A stretch of 64,000 nt of DNA from Polytrichum commune (lineage: Eukaryota; Streptophyta; Polytrichopsida; Polytrichales; Polytrichaceae): contig OX485807.1 in the NCBI GenBank assembly GCA_950295325.1, positions 24,027,666-24,091,665 of the forward strand. The letters are read 5' to 3'. This document shows, piece after piece, positions 10,081 through 21,590 of this stretch; the first letter of the stretch is position 1, and every line of letters begins with the position of its first letter. The notes beneath the pieces were generated by a model, which was not told where the DNA came from, made no database searches, and was given only the letters and a program-made list of their open reading frames with translations. The position numbers were made by a program, and so were the translations under genes.

Positions 10081-11573
10081 ATGACAACCATCAATGTTGT
10101 CACTAATACTCCCCGCCGTCTCCAACAAGTTTCCACTATTGCCACAAGGAAATTTATAATCACATGGATGGTACAATACGAATTAGTACATGGTCAACGT
10201 GGTCTCTATATGCGTATGATTATCGCATTTCCAATGCATTTTCGAGGACAAAGAAGTGTGAATCTCGTGTGTGCTTCTCGTTGGTGGGCACAGTGAAACC
10301 AATTTTGCAACGAAGGTGAATAAGAAATCGAATCTTTACCAATTTCTTGTAGCAAGGACCGATCAGGAGGATTAAAGCAACTCCGCACAAAGGCAGCCTC
10401 ATGTCCTGGATATAAACGCTCAGAATGGATATAATGGTTATATCCTATATTACTTGATACATTTGAGCATTTTAAGAAATTTGGAGTCAATTTTTTAGCA
10501 TGTCTTCTCATTGAGATAGTTATGACATCTTTATTGAATTCCACCTCACCTTATACAATCATCTCTCGCGATTCAAAAGACAATGTTTTGCTCATTGAAA
10601 AGCTAACCAACGGTTGGCTTCAACAATTTATGTTTGTACATAACATTGTTATTTCATCACAATCAGGGCGTTTAACTTTTAATCCACAAAAAGAACGTGA
10701 GATTAAAATGCACACCACATTTCATTTAGATGTATTACATGGGGGTTTTTCAAATGGTACATTCGATGAAAATCTAATGGAAAACATCGATGAAACTTAT
10801 TTTGTTGTGAATATGAATAATGGAAGGACCTTAGAATATAAGGGTGATATCACAGTGTCTTATGCTGAAGTGGTGTGGGATTGAGACTCCATGACAATGG
10901 TCATTGGAATTTCTAAAGGGCGACGATCGATGATCGAAGTTCTAATATTGATTTTTACAAATTCAAACGGCAACTATCATATTCATGGTTTAGATGACGA
11001 TATTCCAAAGGTATGTTATAGGACCAGGTCCAAAGGTTAGATGAACCAAACTCTCTTTACAAAATATTTTTATGGAACCTAGGGCGTTTCAATATGATGT
11101 TCATGGTTGTTCGAAGGTAGTTTGGGTGGATAATTGTACGGGCCATAATATAATTCCGTAACTTAGCGTTGTCTTGGAAGAAAAACAAGTTATCTTAAAG
11201 TATTTGTCATCATATTCTACACATTTGTGTCAACCGGTCGATATTTTTATTATTTCTAAAGTGGAGGATGCGTGGATTAGAAGATGGAAGACCAAGAAAA
11301 TTGACCTCATTGAAGAATCACTTGGCAAAATACACCACGGACGGACGGTCACTGGTCCAGGAAATTTATTAACCCGGCAAAAAGATTTTTTTTGCAATTG
11401 GTTGCAGATTCGGTTGAAGATGTCAACTGGGAGATAGATTGTGACAATTCATCATATACTAAAAAAATTATGATTAGATCAGGCATGACTTTGGCTATTG
11501 ATGGGACTTGGAATGTGCATCAATTTTTTTCACATCTTCAAGACATAATAGGAAAATATCGGCAAATTTTTTA
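10081..11573 (+). pseudogene. DDE_1 (pogo/Tigger-like) transposase, decayed but nearly full length
   Basis: A transposase can be followed along one strand with several stops and frame changes. Visible blocks are an N-terminal region with a helix-turn-helix-like segment (RGQRSVNLVCASRWW), a middle region (SPYTIISRDSKDNVL, then GWLQQFMFVHNIV), the catalytic start (NIDETYFVVNMNNGRTLEYKG, containing the first acidic residue), a degraded second catalytic block (VVWVDNCTGHN), and the C-terminal part (HLCQPVDIFIISKVEDAW, then SYTKKIMIRSGM and FFSHLQDIIGKYRQ). From memory the order and wording match a DDE_1 family best known to me from oomycetes and some lower plants. The family moves by cut-and-paste. 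The element's terminal repeats were not identified. Confidence 0.75.
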
Positions 11574-11999
11574 AGGACAATTTGTGCCATCTTCAACTTG
11601 AAAACCATGTTATTTTTTTATTAATATAAATGCAATACTTTTAATGTTCAATTTTTTTTCATTATATTTGACTCTCACATGATATGAATTGTTTTCAAAA
11701 TGGTTGTGTTCTATTTTCAATCTCAAATGTTAGAATGCTTGATTTTACATGTTAAGTGTTTGGAATGTTGGATGGCTCCCACATACTAAATGAATCCCAT
11801 TTTGATATTATTGGTTTCATATGAATGCTAAGAATGTACTTGCTTAAATATAATGTTGAATTCATCTAATATTATTATTGAATTTTATTTTCCCTCCGAG
11901 TTGTACTTGTTTTCATGTTGAAACGCTTAAATATAAGAAGGTTGGAATGCTAGAAGATATGTTGGAAATCTTCTTTTATCATTGTTGATTTTTTCTCAT
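11574..11999. other. No recognised gene
   Basis: AT-rich sequence following the transposase relic, probably partly its 3' end. Confidence 0.4.
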
Positions 12000-12157
12000 A
12001 TCTAACACTAAATTCGTGCATGTAACTTCCACATATTACTATAGTTGAAATTTAGCATTTGAATTCACGGTTAATGTTACTTACTTTCATAGAATTAGTG
12101 ATATTTAGTGTATGCGTTCGTATTTAGTGTATCTAACACTAAATATCATATTTAGTG
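12000..12157. repeat. Family E repeat, partial copy with CACTAAAT palindrome
   Basis: Similar to the right half of the element at 28999-29297 (shared words AACTTCCACATATTAC and GTTACTTACTTTCATAG). It ends in a perfect palindrome at 12137-12157: CACTAAATAT, one base, ATATTTAGTG. Confidence 0.6.
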
Positions 12158-12247
12158 TGGTTAATCTTTGAACTTACAATACTTTATGAGTACTAATATT
12201 ATGTCAATAGACGGGAGTTACAAAGTGATGAAACACTGCTGCACTGA

Positions 12248-12652
12248 TTATCCCAAGTAGTGCGTGTGGGACCAATTCCCGAAACATGTACTATTTTGTC
12301 AAAGCCTCTAAAACAATGAGGGTTGAAAATTTAATCCAGTGATACTAAATTCATGAATACATGCTCATTTATCATACGTGTTAAGAAATTTAGTGTGTAT
12401 TTTAAGGTGCTTAAGAGTGATTCAACTTTGTATTTGCAAACACATGCTTTTATTAGTCAATAGTGCCTAGATGAATAGTGCCGGAACTTACAATCATTAT
12501 TGCTATTATGAATAGCATTTTCAGTGAATAGTGTTGATATGAACAATCTTCCTAGATCTTTTGGTAGCATTATTATTTCATAGCGTAAAGAAATTTAGCA
12601 TCACTTTCACTAATTACCCACACTCACTACCAAGCCCTCCTCACTAATTGAG
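12248..12652 (+). repeat. Family D repeat, copy 1 (about 405 bp)
   Basis: It begins TTATCCCAAGTAGTGCGTGT and ends near CTCACTAATTGAG. It is alike over its full length to 20829-21235, which lies in the opposite orientation. It contains many AATAGTG words. Short inverted ends (ATTAGTGTG against ATTAGTGAG) suggest a MITE. Confidence 0.7.
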
Positions 12653-12969
12653 ATTATTAGTGTAGCTTATGAGTCCTCAACAATTGTCCTTATGTCACTA
12701 GAAAAAAAAATGCAAATCTACCACAAATTGTTCAATGATGCATGCCAATTAACCATGACTCATGTGCTTGTGGTGAGCGTACACACAATATCAAATTTTT
12801 CATTATAGGCCATGATGTGTGATTGGTGTACCCACTGTAGTTAGTTTTTTGCTCTCACTTAAATAACCCAAAACACCAGGGTACAGACTCTCAAGGAAGG
12901 CTTAACTAGTGTCTATTACAGGCATTTGTCACTTCATAGTTCATTAATTAGACCAAAGGGTTTGCTATA

Positions 12970-15050
12970 TTCACTCTAGAACATAATTGGTATGTCTTTC
13001 ACTCTCTTTCTCTCTCTTGATTTCCTCTCACTGTGTCTCATTCAGTAGGGTATGTGTGTCAGTCTCAGTAGTAACCATCTCGCCATGAGATTTGAGTAGA
13101 ACAATAGTCTTTCGAGAACAATAGTCTTTGAGTAACACAATTGTCTTGGATAACCATTGGCCAATGCATCTTCAATTCAAGGCAATTCTTTTATTACTTG
13201 GTCAATGTTAATTCCAATACAAAACAATTGTTCATTCATTAATTCTAGATTTAATCATTACTCACCACTTATGCAATTAACCATTATCAGTCAAGCTATA
13301 GTCTTGGTCGCCCTGCCCAACCTGCAACAACAACAACCAAGGTAACACACAAGACAATAGTTGAAAGGATTAAATCGCATTCCATACTCAAAGATCTTAT
13401 CTCTTGACTACTTAACAATCAAAACTCCAATTAAATTAACTTATGCCTAGGTCTTCTTGATAATCCAAAGTTAATTATAACTTATTTACTTTTACTCCAT
13501 CCTACAATCCTTGCTAATTTCTCTAATCAACCGATCAGAAGTGATTTCTCATCACCTCGGTTGATTGAGATTTCTATCTTAAATTCCATTCTTCTCAATT
13601 ATAAAACCAACAGCCTATTTTAGATTTCAACTATAATCTCTTTACGGCTGAACTATAATCATTTCTCCTCACAATGCCTCTCACAGGCTAACAACACTCA
13701 ATCACCTCGCACAACGATCTGACTATTGACCTCTCGGCTGCCCCTCAGCCTATAGTAGTTAGCACTATAGCCAATAGTTACACTATGTGCGGGTTAACAC
13801 TCGGTTGACACTTGGCCTCCTGCCAAGTCTCTTCGCTCTTCCCCTCTTCTACCACTCTGGCTCGGCTCTACCCCTCGTCTCCACTTTGTTCTTACTCTCG
13901 TGCTAAGATTACTTCCTTTTCTCTCTCATCCTTACTTCACCTTCTCCGGCCAAGGATAGGAGTTACGCTCAAATCTCAGTGGCTTCTTCGCCCATTGTTT
14001 CACTCAGTTCTACTCTTCTCAAAATCAACAATAGTTCGCTCATATAGCTTATCAGGGCACTATGTGTATTTATAACCTCAATCGGGCTAACTATATTCCA
14101 GTTCTCTCATTCAATAAGGGTCGCTCAATTCCCCATGTTGCTCATCTATAGTTTCTCCTCTCAATTACTCTCTCGGATTCCTCATGTACTACTCACACTT
14201 TTACTTCTTCAACCACACTCACATTGCCTTCTGTTACAACACTCATCCAATCGCATTATCACTCTCTGATTCTCCCTGTGCACATTTACTCAATTAACTT
14301 TGACTACTCATGCTCAGGCCATTGTTACACATGGTCAGTGTCGCGCGGTAATTATCTTAGCCTCTGAACTCTGAAATCACTCATCAATTCTTAATTGCCT
14401 CTTAGGTTCCTTATCTCTTCATCTTCTATGCTTTGCTCAATTCATTCTTAACCAAGTCTCATCTCTCAATCAATTCAATACACATTTCCTTTCCTCTCTC
14501 TCAACTTCCGCTGACTCGCTCTCACATTCACTCATGTTTCACAATCTGCTTTGCTCCCATTATTTCCTCTCACACGGTCTCGCTCATAATCTCTCCACAA
14601 TAAATCTCTGTCACAAACATCGAAAATAATTTCCCATACAGTCGATAGTTCGACCACTTCACAAACTTTCATTATAACTCCAAATTCAGAAAAATAACAA
14701 TAAGCTTCTCAGAAAATAGTGTCCTACAATCCCTGTAGTGATCACTGATTTTTACTTGGAAGATTGTTCAACTATAATCCTCGCCCGAGTACGGTGCTGA
14801 GGGAGATAAGACTATTGTTTATGCAACTCGCTCAAAAATTATCGAAGAAATGTCTGCTCTGTCCTTCTACGCCTCCCCTCTTACAGGGCGAGGGAGACGA
14901 TAGTTTTTCTAACTACCTGCTAGGGCCTCCTATGGCCGTAAGACTATAGTTATAACTACCTACTGAGCCTATAGTTCAACTATTTTCATTCACCTGGATG
15001 AGTTTCATCCCAGCTTCTACCCTAAGCCTATAGTTGAACAATTCGGCCAA
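12970..15050. other. About 2 kb of pyrimidine-rich sequence without a gene
   Basis: The + strand is conspicuously rich in CT, with CTCTC and TTCTC words, and carries repeated CTATAGT/ACTATAG-like words near 13290, 13760, 14945 and 15020. Short frames exist (13812-14075, for example) but show only Ser/Leu-rich low-complexity protein. The composition differs sharply from both flanks. I cannot assign it to a known element. Confidence 0.5.
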
Positions 15051-15580
15051 CATGTTTGGCTTACACCCACCCACCTTGTGCAATGGCCAAATGGCTTTAA
15101 AACAAACAATATATTTGTATCTAGAAATCGTATTGATTTCTCAATGTAATCAGAAAATTCTATAATTTTTTGATGGGTTGATATTCATCCGAGAATGGAT
15201 GCTACTATGCAATAAGATTTTGGAGCATATTCTTACAACATATACTAAAAACATTATGTGGATAGCAAAGTGGAATATTTTGTTTCAAAAAAATGCCCCT
15301 AAGCTAGAAGCACCCATAATGGACGTTCTAAGCACCCGTGTCTCTTAACATGTTTTGAAGTTTTTTATGAACAATTTCTGAAAAATAGATTAACGCAATC
15401 AAGTCCATAGATTGTATGTATTGTTGGGCCAACATAATTCTCAACATCATATTTATTGTGTCTCTCAACCATGAGCTGCGTTTAATTAGCCCTTAAAATC
15501 ACATGATAAATTAATCAACTTCTATTACATAGTTCCCCATTATGAGACTTATCAAAATAGGTGTCAGATGTGGTTCACTA
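15051..15580. other. No recognised gene
   Basis: AT-rich sequence with no visible domain or repeat match. Confidence 0.4.
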
Positions 15581-15839
15581 GCATAGCCCCGGGCTAGATC
15601 ACATCTTCATTCAATTGGGCCTTGCCTCTCTCACGCCTCCTTCACTGCCCAGTCTTCCTGTCCGCACCTGCATGGGAACTCTTCCTCGTTGGGAACCAAT
15701 GTGACAAAACTTGATCCCTTTACGATGTTAGACTTGAAAATACAGGCATGAGATTTGAGGGCTGTATTTTGAAGGTGCACAACGCACAAAATAGTAATTC
15801 TACTACTATAACGAAGCTTTTTGAGCCCTTTTTTTTTGT

Positions 15840-16148
15840 GTGCGTGTGTTTACTATGGGTGATACAATAGCGTGTCAATATGTGTGGAGCATATATCAAC
15901 GCCCAAGAATTGATAAAATCAATAAAGAGGGGCATGGTCTTCTATTGAGGTACTTGGAGATTCCTATAGTATATCAAATTAGAGAAGGGAGAAGAGGACA
16001 TGTGATGAAAGTTGTGGTAGAACCCAAGGGGGGCAATGTGACATATGAGTACATGTTACATAGTCAAAGAATTCACCCAAAACGTACCCTAAACGACCAC
16101 ACACCGGCTAAACCGGTCATTGATCCAATGGGCCCTCATACATTGTAA
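15840..16148 (+). CDS. Hypothetical 102-aa ORF inside the long-TIR element
   Basis: The frame begins MRVFTMGDTIACQYVW and includes EGHGLLLRYLEIPIVYQ and GGNVTYEYMLHSQRIHPK. No family is recognised. Its composition is protein-like, mixed basic and hydrophobic, without low complexity. It is the only frame of note in the 1.3-kb element and ends shortly before a nested MITE at 16193, which may have cut off a longer coding region. It could be chance. Confidence 0.25.
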   Translation: MRVFTMGDTIACQYVWSIYQRPRIDKINKEGHGLLLRYLEIPIVYQIREGRRGHVMKVVVEPKGGNVTYEYMLHSQRIHPKRTLNDHTPAKPVIDPMGPHTL

Positions 16149-16192
16149 TACATATGTTGATAGCACAAGATACGGTTTGCCCTCTCAAACTA

Positions 16193-16438
16193 GGCCGGGG
16201 ATTCGTGGCACTCGAGTAAAATCATCCGTGCGGATGAAAAAAACACAGGAATCATCTAAATGGCTATTTTTGGGCAATTTGATTCCGGAAATAGAGTCAA
16301 AGGCCCCGAATTAGTCTAATGACGTCACATTCGAATGAATCGGCCCTCAACCCCATAGGGGGGCTTTTTTTATTGGAGCCACTTCATCCACGATATCTTG
16401 GATGGATGATTTTACTTGAGTGCCACGAATCCCCAACC
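16193..16438. mobile_element. Mutator-type MITE with 9-bp target duplication
   Basis: A 246-bp element with inverted ends of about 35 bp (left begins GGCCGGGGATTCGTGGCACT, right matches with about three differences). It is flanked by a perfect 9-bp duplication CTCAAACTA at 16184-16192 and 16439-16447. A 9-bp duplication with G-starting ends is the Mutator signature. It is nested in the 15581-16888 element, so it is younger. Confidence 0.85.
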
Positions 16439-16954
16439 CTCAAACTAGTAGTAATACATTGTTGGCTCACTTTCCGTAGGCACAAATTTTTCATCCAAAC
16501 TCATAATTTTTTCAAAAAATAAAATAAAATCATGACTATTCCTCACACCCATGCCTACAATATTGAATTTGCATGTATTTACAAATACTTCCACTGTCAA
16601 ACATTACATGTTGAATAACCCAGACGTAGGCCAATTTTGACACCAACCTCTTATAGGGGTCAAGCCATTAAGCTCCTTTGGCATGTGAAGGACCTTCATC
16701 AATTAACGTAGGAACAATGAAAGTGATGTCAACTTGAGTATTTGTAATTCTGATCGAGTATTGTCACATTGGTTCCCAACAAGGAGGAGTTCCCACGCAA
16801 CTGCGGGCAGAAAGACCGAGCAGTAAAGGAGGCGTGGGAGGGGAGGGACCCAACCGACTAAAGATATGATCTAGCCCGGAGCACTGGCATAATTGGGTGT
16901 TTTCTTCTTCTTATCCTTGTCCATGATGACTCACTAGAATAAACATCTCATGTT

Positions 16955-17215
16955 AGATGGAGAAATTAATAGGAAATTATTGTATACGAGCGTACCTCTC
17001 ATCCATCCAACACAAAAAAAAACAACTTGACCCCCAATAAATTTGTTGTTGACTCATCTCACATGACCTTGAGTACATCAATTCATGATCTTTAGAACTA
17101 AATTCCGGTGTCAAAATCAGCTTATAAAAAGTAACCTCCGTGTTGCATACTAATTCATGGCTTTTATGTTGCATGGATGAGAGGTATGCTCGTATTCAAG
17201 AATTTTCTCTCACCA
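16955..17215. repeat. Family G inverted-end repeat, copy 1
   Basis: Arms near 16973-17015 and 17162-17210 are inverted copies (shared word TACCTCTCATCCAT). A related copy lies at 22605-22860 with the same internal order, including ATTCCGGTGTCA against ATTCCAGTGTCA. Confidence 0.65.
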
Positions 17216-17454
17216 CGATAGATAGCATAACGGTATTCATTAACTCTCATTCATAAAAATGACATCAAATTGTTGGAAATCGATCTTCGAGAATATTTTG
17301 GTTGAAATGCTTGTTATCCTACTACACTTGTACATATGTTTAAACGGACTTAAGTTCAATGCCAAACAACAAATCCAACCCTAGTTAATCAAAATGTGAT
17401 CCTAGACCCCCATTTAAAAAGATAACCGTGAAGAATGTCATCCTATTGACGTAG

Positions 17455-17770
17455 ACATGCATAAATTAGGTTACTTGTCTTTATTGGACACGTGAATTCA
17501 AGTGGTGTGTGGTTAGGTGTGGATCCAAGAATGGACACCAAAAATACATATGTTTAAAAGAGACTAAATTACATGCTCAAAATATGATAACTAATCTAGG
17601 ATCGATAGTTAGCATAAATGGGAGGACTCATTATGACCATTTAATGAGCTTGAGACTCTTCGCTTTGATAATGATTCGCAAGATATTCACATGAACTCCA
17701 AAAAGTACGAGGAAAGTAAATGGCTACGGTTCCGATTTGGATTCGCTAACCATCTCAAACCACTAGAAGA
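17455..17770 (+). repeat. Family B dispersed repeat, copy 1
   Basis: About 310 bp, running from ACATGCATAAATTAGG to GCTAACCATCTCA. Same-orientation copies lie at 47.69-48.00 and 58.77-59.08 kb. Opposite copies lie at 44.45-44.65, 56.78-57.06 and (part) 57.57-57.72 kb. Full copies end near CACAATTAGTGTG-like words. There is no coding capacity. Confidence 0.65.
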
Positions 17771-19099
17771 GAATATGGTATTTCAATAAGGTTATAAGGA
17801 GGAAAAAAAAACAAGTGGGTTTTTAGACACGATTGTTTAGGATAATATGCTTATTTGACTTCATGTATGTCACTCCATTGTGGACATCATGGCAAGAGAG
17901 AATTGATGTCTTTGAAGTAGTCTCACCTGTCATAAATTTAAACTACAATGTTTCTTGGTAAATTCTATGGGCCACACTGTATACAAGGAATTAAATTAAC
18001 ACTAAAAACATCAAAGATAATAATGTGGGTGCACAGTGTATTCCGGCACACATTATGTAACATCATAGGTCATAATATTTCAAGTGGATAGAAAATAACA
18101 TGCATTTGAGAGACTTCCAAGAAAGTGAGATCCACTTCATGCCCTCCTACCTTGACAGCTTTGAATCTAAAATTAGATTTGTTCCTTTATTTCCAAATAA
18201 TAGAATTCAACTAGGTTGAAATTAGTTGTTCTTCCAACAGTTCCCTTGCTAAATGTTATTGTCTAAATTCAACATCTATGTAAAACTTTGGGAATGTGCA
18301 GGGATTGATGCAAAACATGTTCCACACTATTTTAATACATGATGGTGTATATTGTGGGCACACTACAGTGCATTGAAGGGTAAGTCACACTAAATATGCC
18401 CATAATTTTTTTTATCATAAACATGGATTGTAATTATGATAATTGAAAATCTAAAAAAAAAAAAACAAAATTGGTTGTGAAAGAAAATAATATCTAAAAA
18501 AATGTCCTAGTACCAAAATGACAAACTTACTTTGCTTGCTTGAGGATTTGAATCCAAGACCTCCTAAGATTAAGCTCCTAACCTTCATGGAGCTTGGATT
18601 GACCTCATATCCACACATGTTCATGCACGCATGGATGGTTTTTACTTTAAAAAGTTCATCCGCTTTCCAGGTGGGCCCATCATTTATATTATTGTGTATT
18701 ACTTAAATCCAAATTTTAATGAAATTATATAAATATGTTATTCTAATGCTCAAAATAAATATGGGGTGTGTAAGAAAAGTTTACATAAATATAGGATACC
18801 AATTATTTTATAGACAAAATAATGCAATTTTAATTAAGAAGAATAGGGTCATAACAATAATTCAAATTTTATTTCTATTTCAAGTTATTGACATGGGTGT
18901 GAGTAGGGGGAGGGGGGGGTGCATAAATAAATAACCAACGTCAGGCAATCCAAGTGAATTTGAGCCTATTGGCCCTACTCTTTTCAAGAATTCTCTTGGT
19001 GTAGGGTGGGGTTTATTGCCTACCTTGCGATGGGTGGGCTACCTATCTTTAAAAAATTAGTATTTTTTAGTATTTTAGTATTTTTCTTGTCAAGTAGAG
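17771..19099. other. No recognised gene; one poly-G run
   Basis: Mostly AT-rich. A G-rich run lies near 18906-18919. A segment at 18530-18600 has a weak tRNA-like TPsiC box on the - strand (GGATTCAAATCC) but no cloverleaf. Confidence 0.45.
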
Positions 19100-19175
19100 A
19101 AAAGATTTCACAGCGGGAATCGAACCGCCAACCACTCCATTAGGAAATGGGTACCTCTCCACTATCACCCAGTAG
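19100..19175 (-). repeat. tRNA-like segment (SINE head or tRNA relic)
   Basis: Read on the - strand, GGCGGTTCGATTCCCGC (19129-19113) is a perfect TPsiC arm with an internal RNA polymerase III box B. It is preceded by an anticodon-arm-like CCATT TCCT AATGG and a D-arm-like GGGTGATAGTGGAGAGG. There is no acceptor stem and the anticodon loop is too short, so it is not a functional tRNA. The A/T-rich sequence that follows on the - strand would suit a SINE body. Confidence 0.45.
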
Positions 19176-20013
19176 TTTAGGGTCATCTCGGACTTGGGGG
19201 AGGGGGGGGGCAGAAGAACCCCTTTGGCTTAGTAATAGGTTGACGGGGTGATGTTGTGGATTTTGAGAAGCTGCAACCTTGGATGTTTGGGCTATTTTCT
19301 CCCTCTCTTGTGGGAGATGTCTCTAGTATGCCTAAAAAGACTTGGCCTTTAATACTACCAATTGAGAATTAAAATTTTAATGAATTTTTATTTTTATTTT
19401 TTAATCCAAGTGATCAGAATTTATATTCGTTTTCATTTCAAATTAAAATATGATGTTTGATATCTACTTATAGTGATCAACTTTAGATAAAAATATCCCT
19501 CCAATCAGATTTGACAATGTACAAAATCACATAAAACTAGGTACCAAAGGATCAAAGATGATGAGATTCTCCTATTGTATACCTCATTAATTTCTGCACA
19601 TGATATCTTATAGAATACAAAGAGTGGCTCCCCCAAGTCACAAGACAAAATTCCGATAAGACCTTGTTTAGCTCATCGTGTATTGAAGCCCATTTTAAAA
19701 GTTGGGTGAAATTTTTGAGACCACCTTTCAAACTTTGAAAAAAAAATTATGATCTAAAATTGAATATACGCATGGGACTTGTTATCCTAAAATTTAGACT
19801 GACTTATGCAAGGTTACCATCCTAGTAGGACAAGCTAAAAAGTTGGTTTTTAATAACCCGACACCACTCTTTGTGTATTGGTAATTTAAGGATTAAGAAA
19901 ACTCGGAAAACTTTGTGTTAATCCTTATAACACCACGCTTTCATCTACTTTACTTTAAAACTAACTCTAATGAATCAGAAATTTCGTGACTAATGCAGTT
20001 ATGTGAAAAGCTA
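19176..20013. other. No recognised gene; poly-G run at its start
   Basis: A run of nine G follows a short G block at 19202-19210. The rest is AT-rich without domains. Confidence 0.45.
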
Positions 20014-20372
20014 CCGTAACACCATAGCAGGTTCGTTCATAAATAATTCCCAAAAAAAAACGTAAAAAAACAGAAATTACAGGAAAAGAGAAACGAATAA
20101 CTCTCAAATTATACTGTGATAAAAACGAAAAGACAAAAAATCAGGATTAGGGTAATGACTTAGGTTTAAACAAGTTGGGCCGCCATAAATGGATGAAAAA
20201 CGCAATTAGGATGAAATTTCTGCACATCTTTCCCACCCTAACACGAATGATTTTTAATCCAATAAATGAGAAGACGAATTTCAAAAAAATCTATTTTTGG
20301 AACGCGAACCTTATTTTTTCAAAAAAACTAAATTTTCGTGCGGCAGGTGGTGAACATGCTATGGTGTTACGG
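20014..20372. mobile_element. TA-target MITE, family H (359 bp)
   Basis: Inverted ends of about 20 bp (CCGTAACACCATAGCA then GTTC, mirrored as GAAC, TGCTATGGTGTTACGG) are flanked by TA at 20012-20013 and 20373-20374. This is a Tc1/mariner-type non-autonomous element. Only one copy is seen in the window. Confidence 0.75.
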
Positions 20373-20828
20373 TATCTAGTTGCTTGTGGTTGTAAAAACA
20401 TGGAGTAATTGATTTCTTACACAATGATTCCATCTAAGCTAAAACTGAAATGATTCTACAACAAAGACTTTTAATAGATCCCGGTGTTAGGGAGGTAATT
20501 AGTGTGACCTACTAAGGAACCGAGGCCTTGAATTGTCGCTTTTAGAGTCTTATGCAAAACTTCAAATCCTTAGAAGTGTCAAAACAAATTGCAAAGAAAT
20601 ATCGTGGATTAGCGAACACGAGTTGGATTGAAGCAATGACATTTCAAAGCAAATTAAGGAGGTTTGTATGATCCCAGGGTAAAATTAAAAAGGTCGTTTT
20701 TCATCTGAGCCTTTCAATGTTAAGTAGGGGTGGAGGGGGTCTATTCATGTGTGCATGCTCCTTTGTACTTTAGCCACTCACGTGGCTTCAAGTAGCTCGA
20801 AAGCAAGTGGTGAACATGCTAGCTAGCT

Positions 20829-21235
20829 ATTAGTGAGGGACGGCTAATAGTGCATGTGGGAAATTAGTGAAGGTGGTACTAAAATTCTATTTGTGTCATG
20901 CTATGAAATTAGTGCCACCAAAAGATCTAGGAAGCATTGTTCATCTTGAAGCTATTCACTAAGAATGCTATTCATAGCAGCACTAATCACTGAAAGTACC
21001 GACATTATTCGTCCTAGCACTATTCAATGATAAGCAAGTGCTTGCATATGAATGCTTTAATCACTTTGCAGGTGTATTAGAGCATGCACTAAATTTGTTG
21101 AGATGTATGATAAATTGAGCTTGGATTCATGAAATTAGTATCACTTGGTAAAAATTTCATTCCTCGCTAATTTTTGCAACTTGGCAACGTAGTGTGTGTT
21201 TCAGGAATTGGTACGACACACACTAATTGGGATAA
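20829..21235 (-). repeat. Family D repeat, copy 2 (inverted)
   Basis: Alike along its whole length to 12248-12652 but in the opposite orientation. It ends ACACACTAATTGGGATAA on the + strand. Confidence 0.7.
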
Positions 21236-21447
21236 CTTTAGGTTAGAGACCCAAAGTTGGTGTCGCCATTGAACATGTGTTACTTTAAGACCTCAGTTCC
21301 TTACTATCACAATAATTTTGAATGTATTCATAATTAGCATCAATTTTTTGATGATAATTTTTTTTCTAAAGTGGCCACCTTCCCCTCAACCCAACTCAAT
21401 GACAATCCTTAAAAGGTTGGGATAGAGGATGAAATATCTCCAAGAGC

Positions 21448-21590
21448 ATAGGTGATAAGCATGTTCAATTCAAAATTTGAGCCAAGTACCACGCATCGTT
21501 TTCTTATTAGTTAGAATATTTACAAATTTCATGCACCACCTCAAAATATCAACATTTCAACACCTACATATTGAACATGCTTATCACCAC
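21448..21590. repeat. Short inverted repeat (hairpin)
   Basis: Arms of about 18 bp (GGTGATAAGCATGTTCAAT and its complement near 21575) enclose about 100 bp. Probably a MITE relic. Confidence 0.5.

Larger units (their letters stand above)
15581..16888. mobile_element. Element of 1.3 kb with long inverted ends (about 130 bp)
   Basis: The arms 15581-15710 and 16757-16888 are inverted copies (shared words CCGGGCTAGATCA, ACGCCTCCTT, GGGAACCAATGTGACAA). Long inverted ends are typical of Mutator-like or foldback elements. No matching target duplication was found at the ends I chose. Inside are one reading frame of 102 codons (15840-16148) and a nested Mutator-type MITE (16193-16438). Confidence 0.65.

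Noticed and set aside
12970-15050. LTR or retroelement body in the pyrimidine-rich stretch
   Set aside because: No paired direct repeats, primer site or coding block was seen; composition alone is not enough.
18530-18600. tRNA-like TPsiC box on the - strand
   Set aside because: Only a loose box B match; no D-arm or acceptor stem can be paired.
19100-19175. A functional tRNA gene
   Set aside because: The TPsiC arm is perfect but the acceptor stem is absent and the anticodon loop too short, so it is kept only as a tRNA-like repeat.
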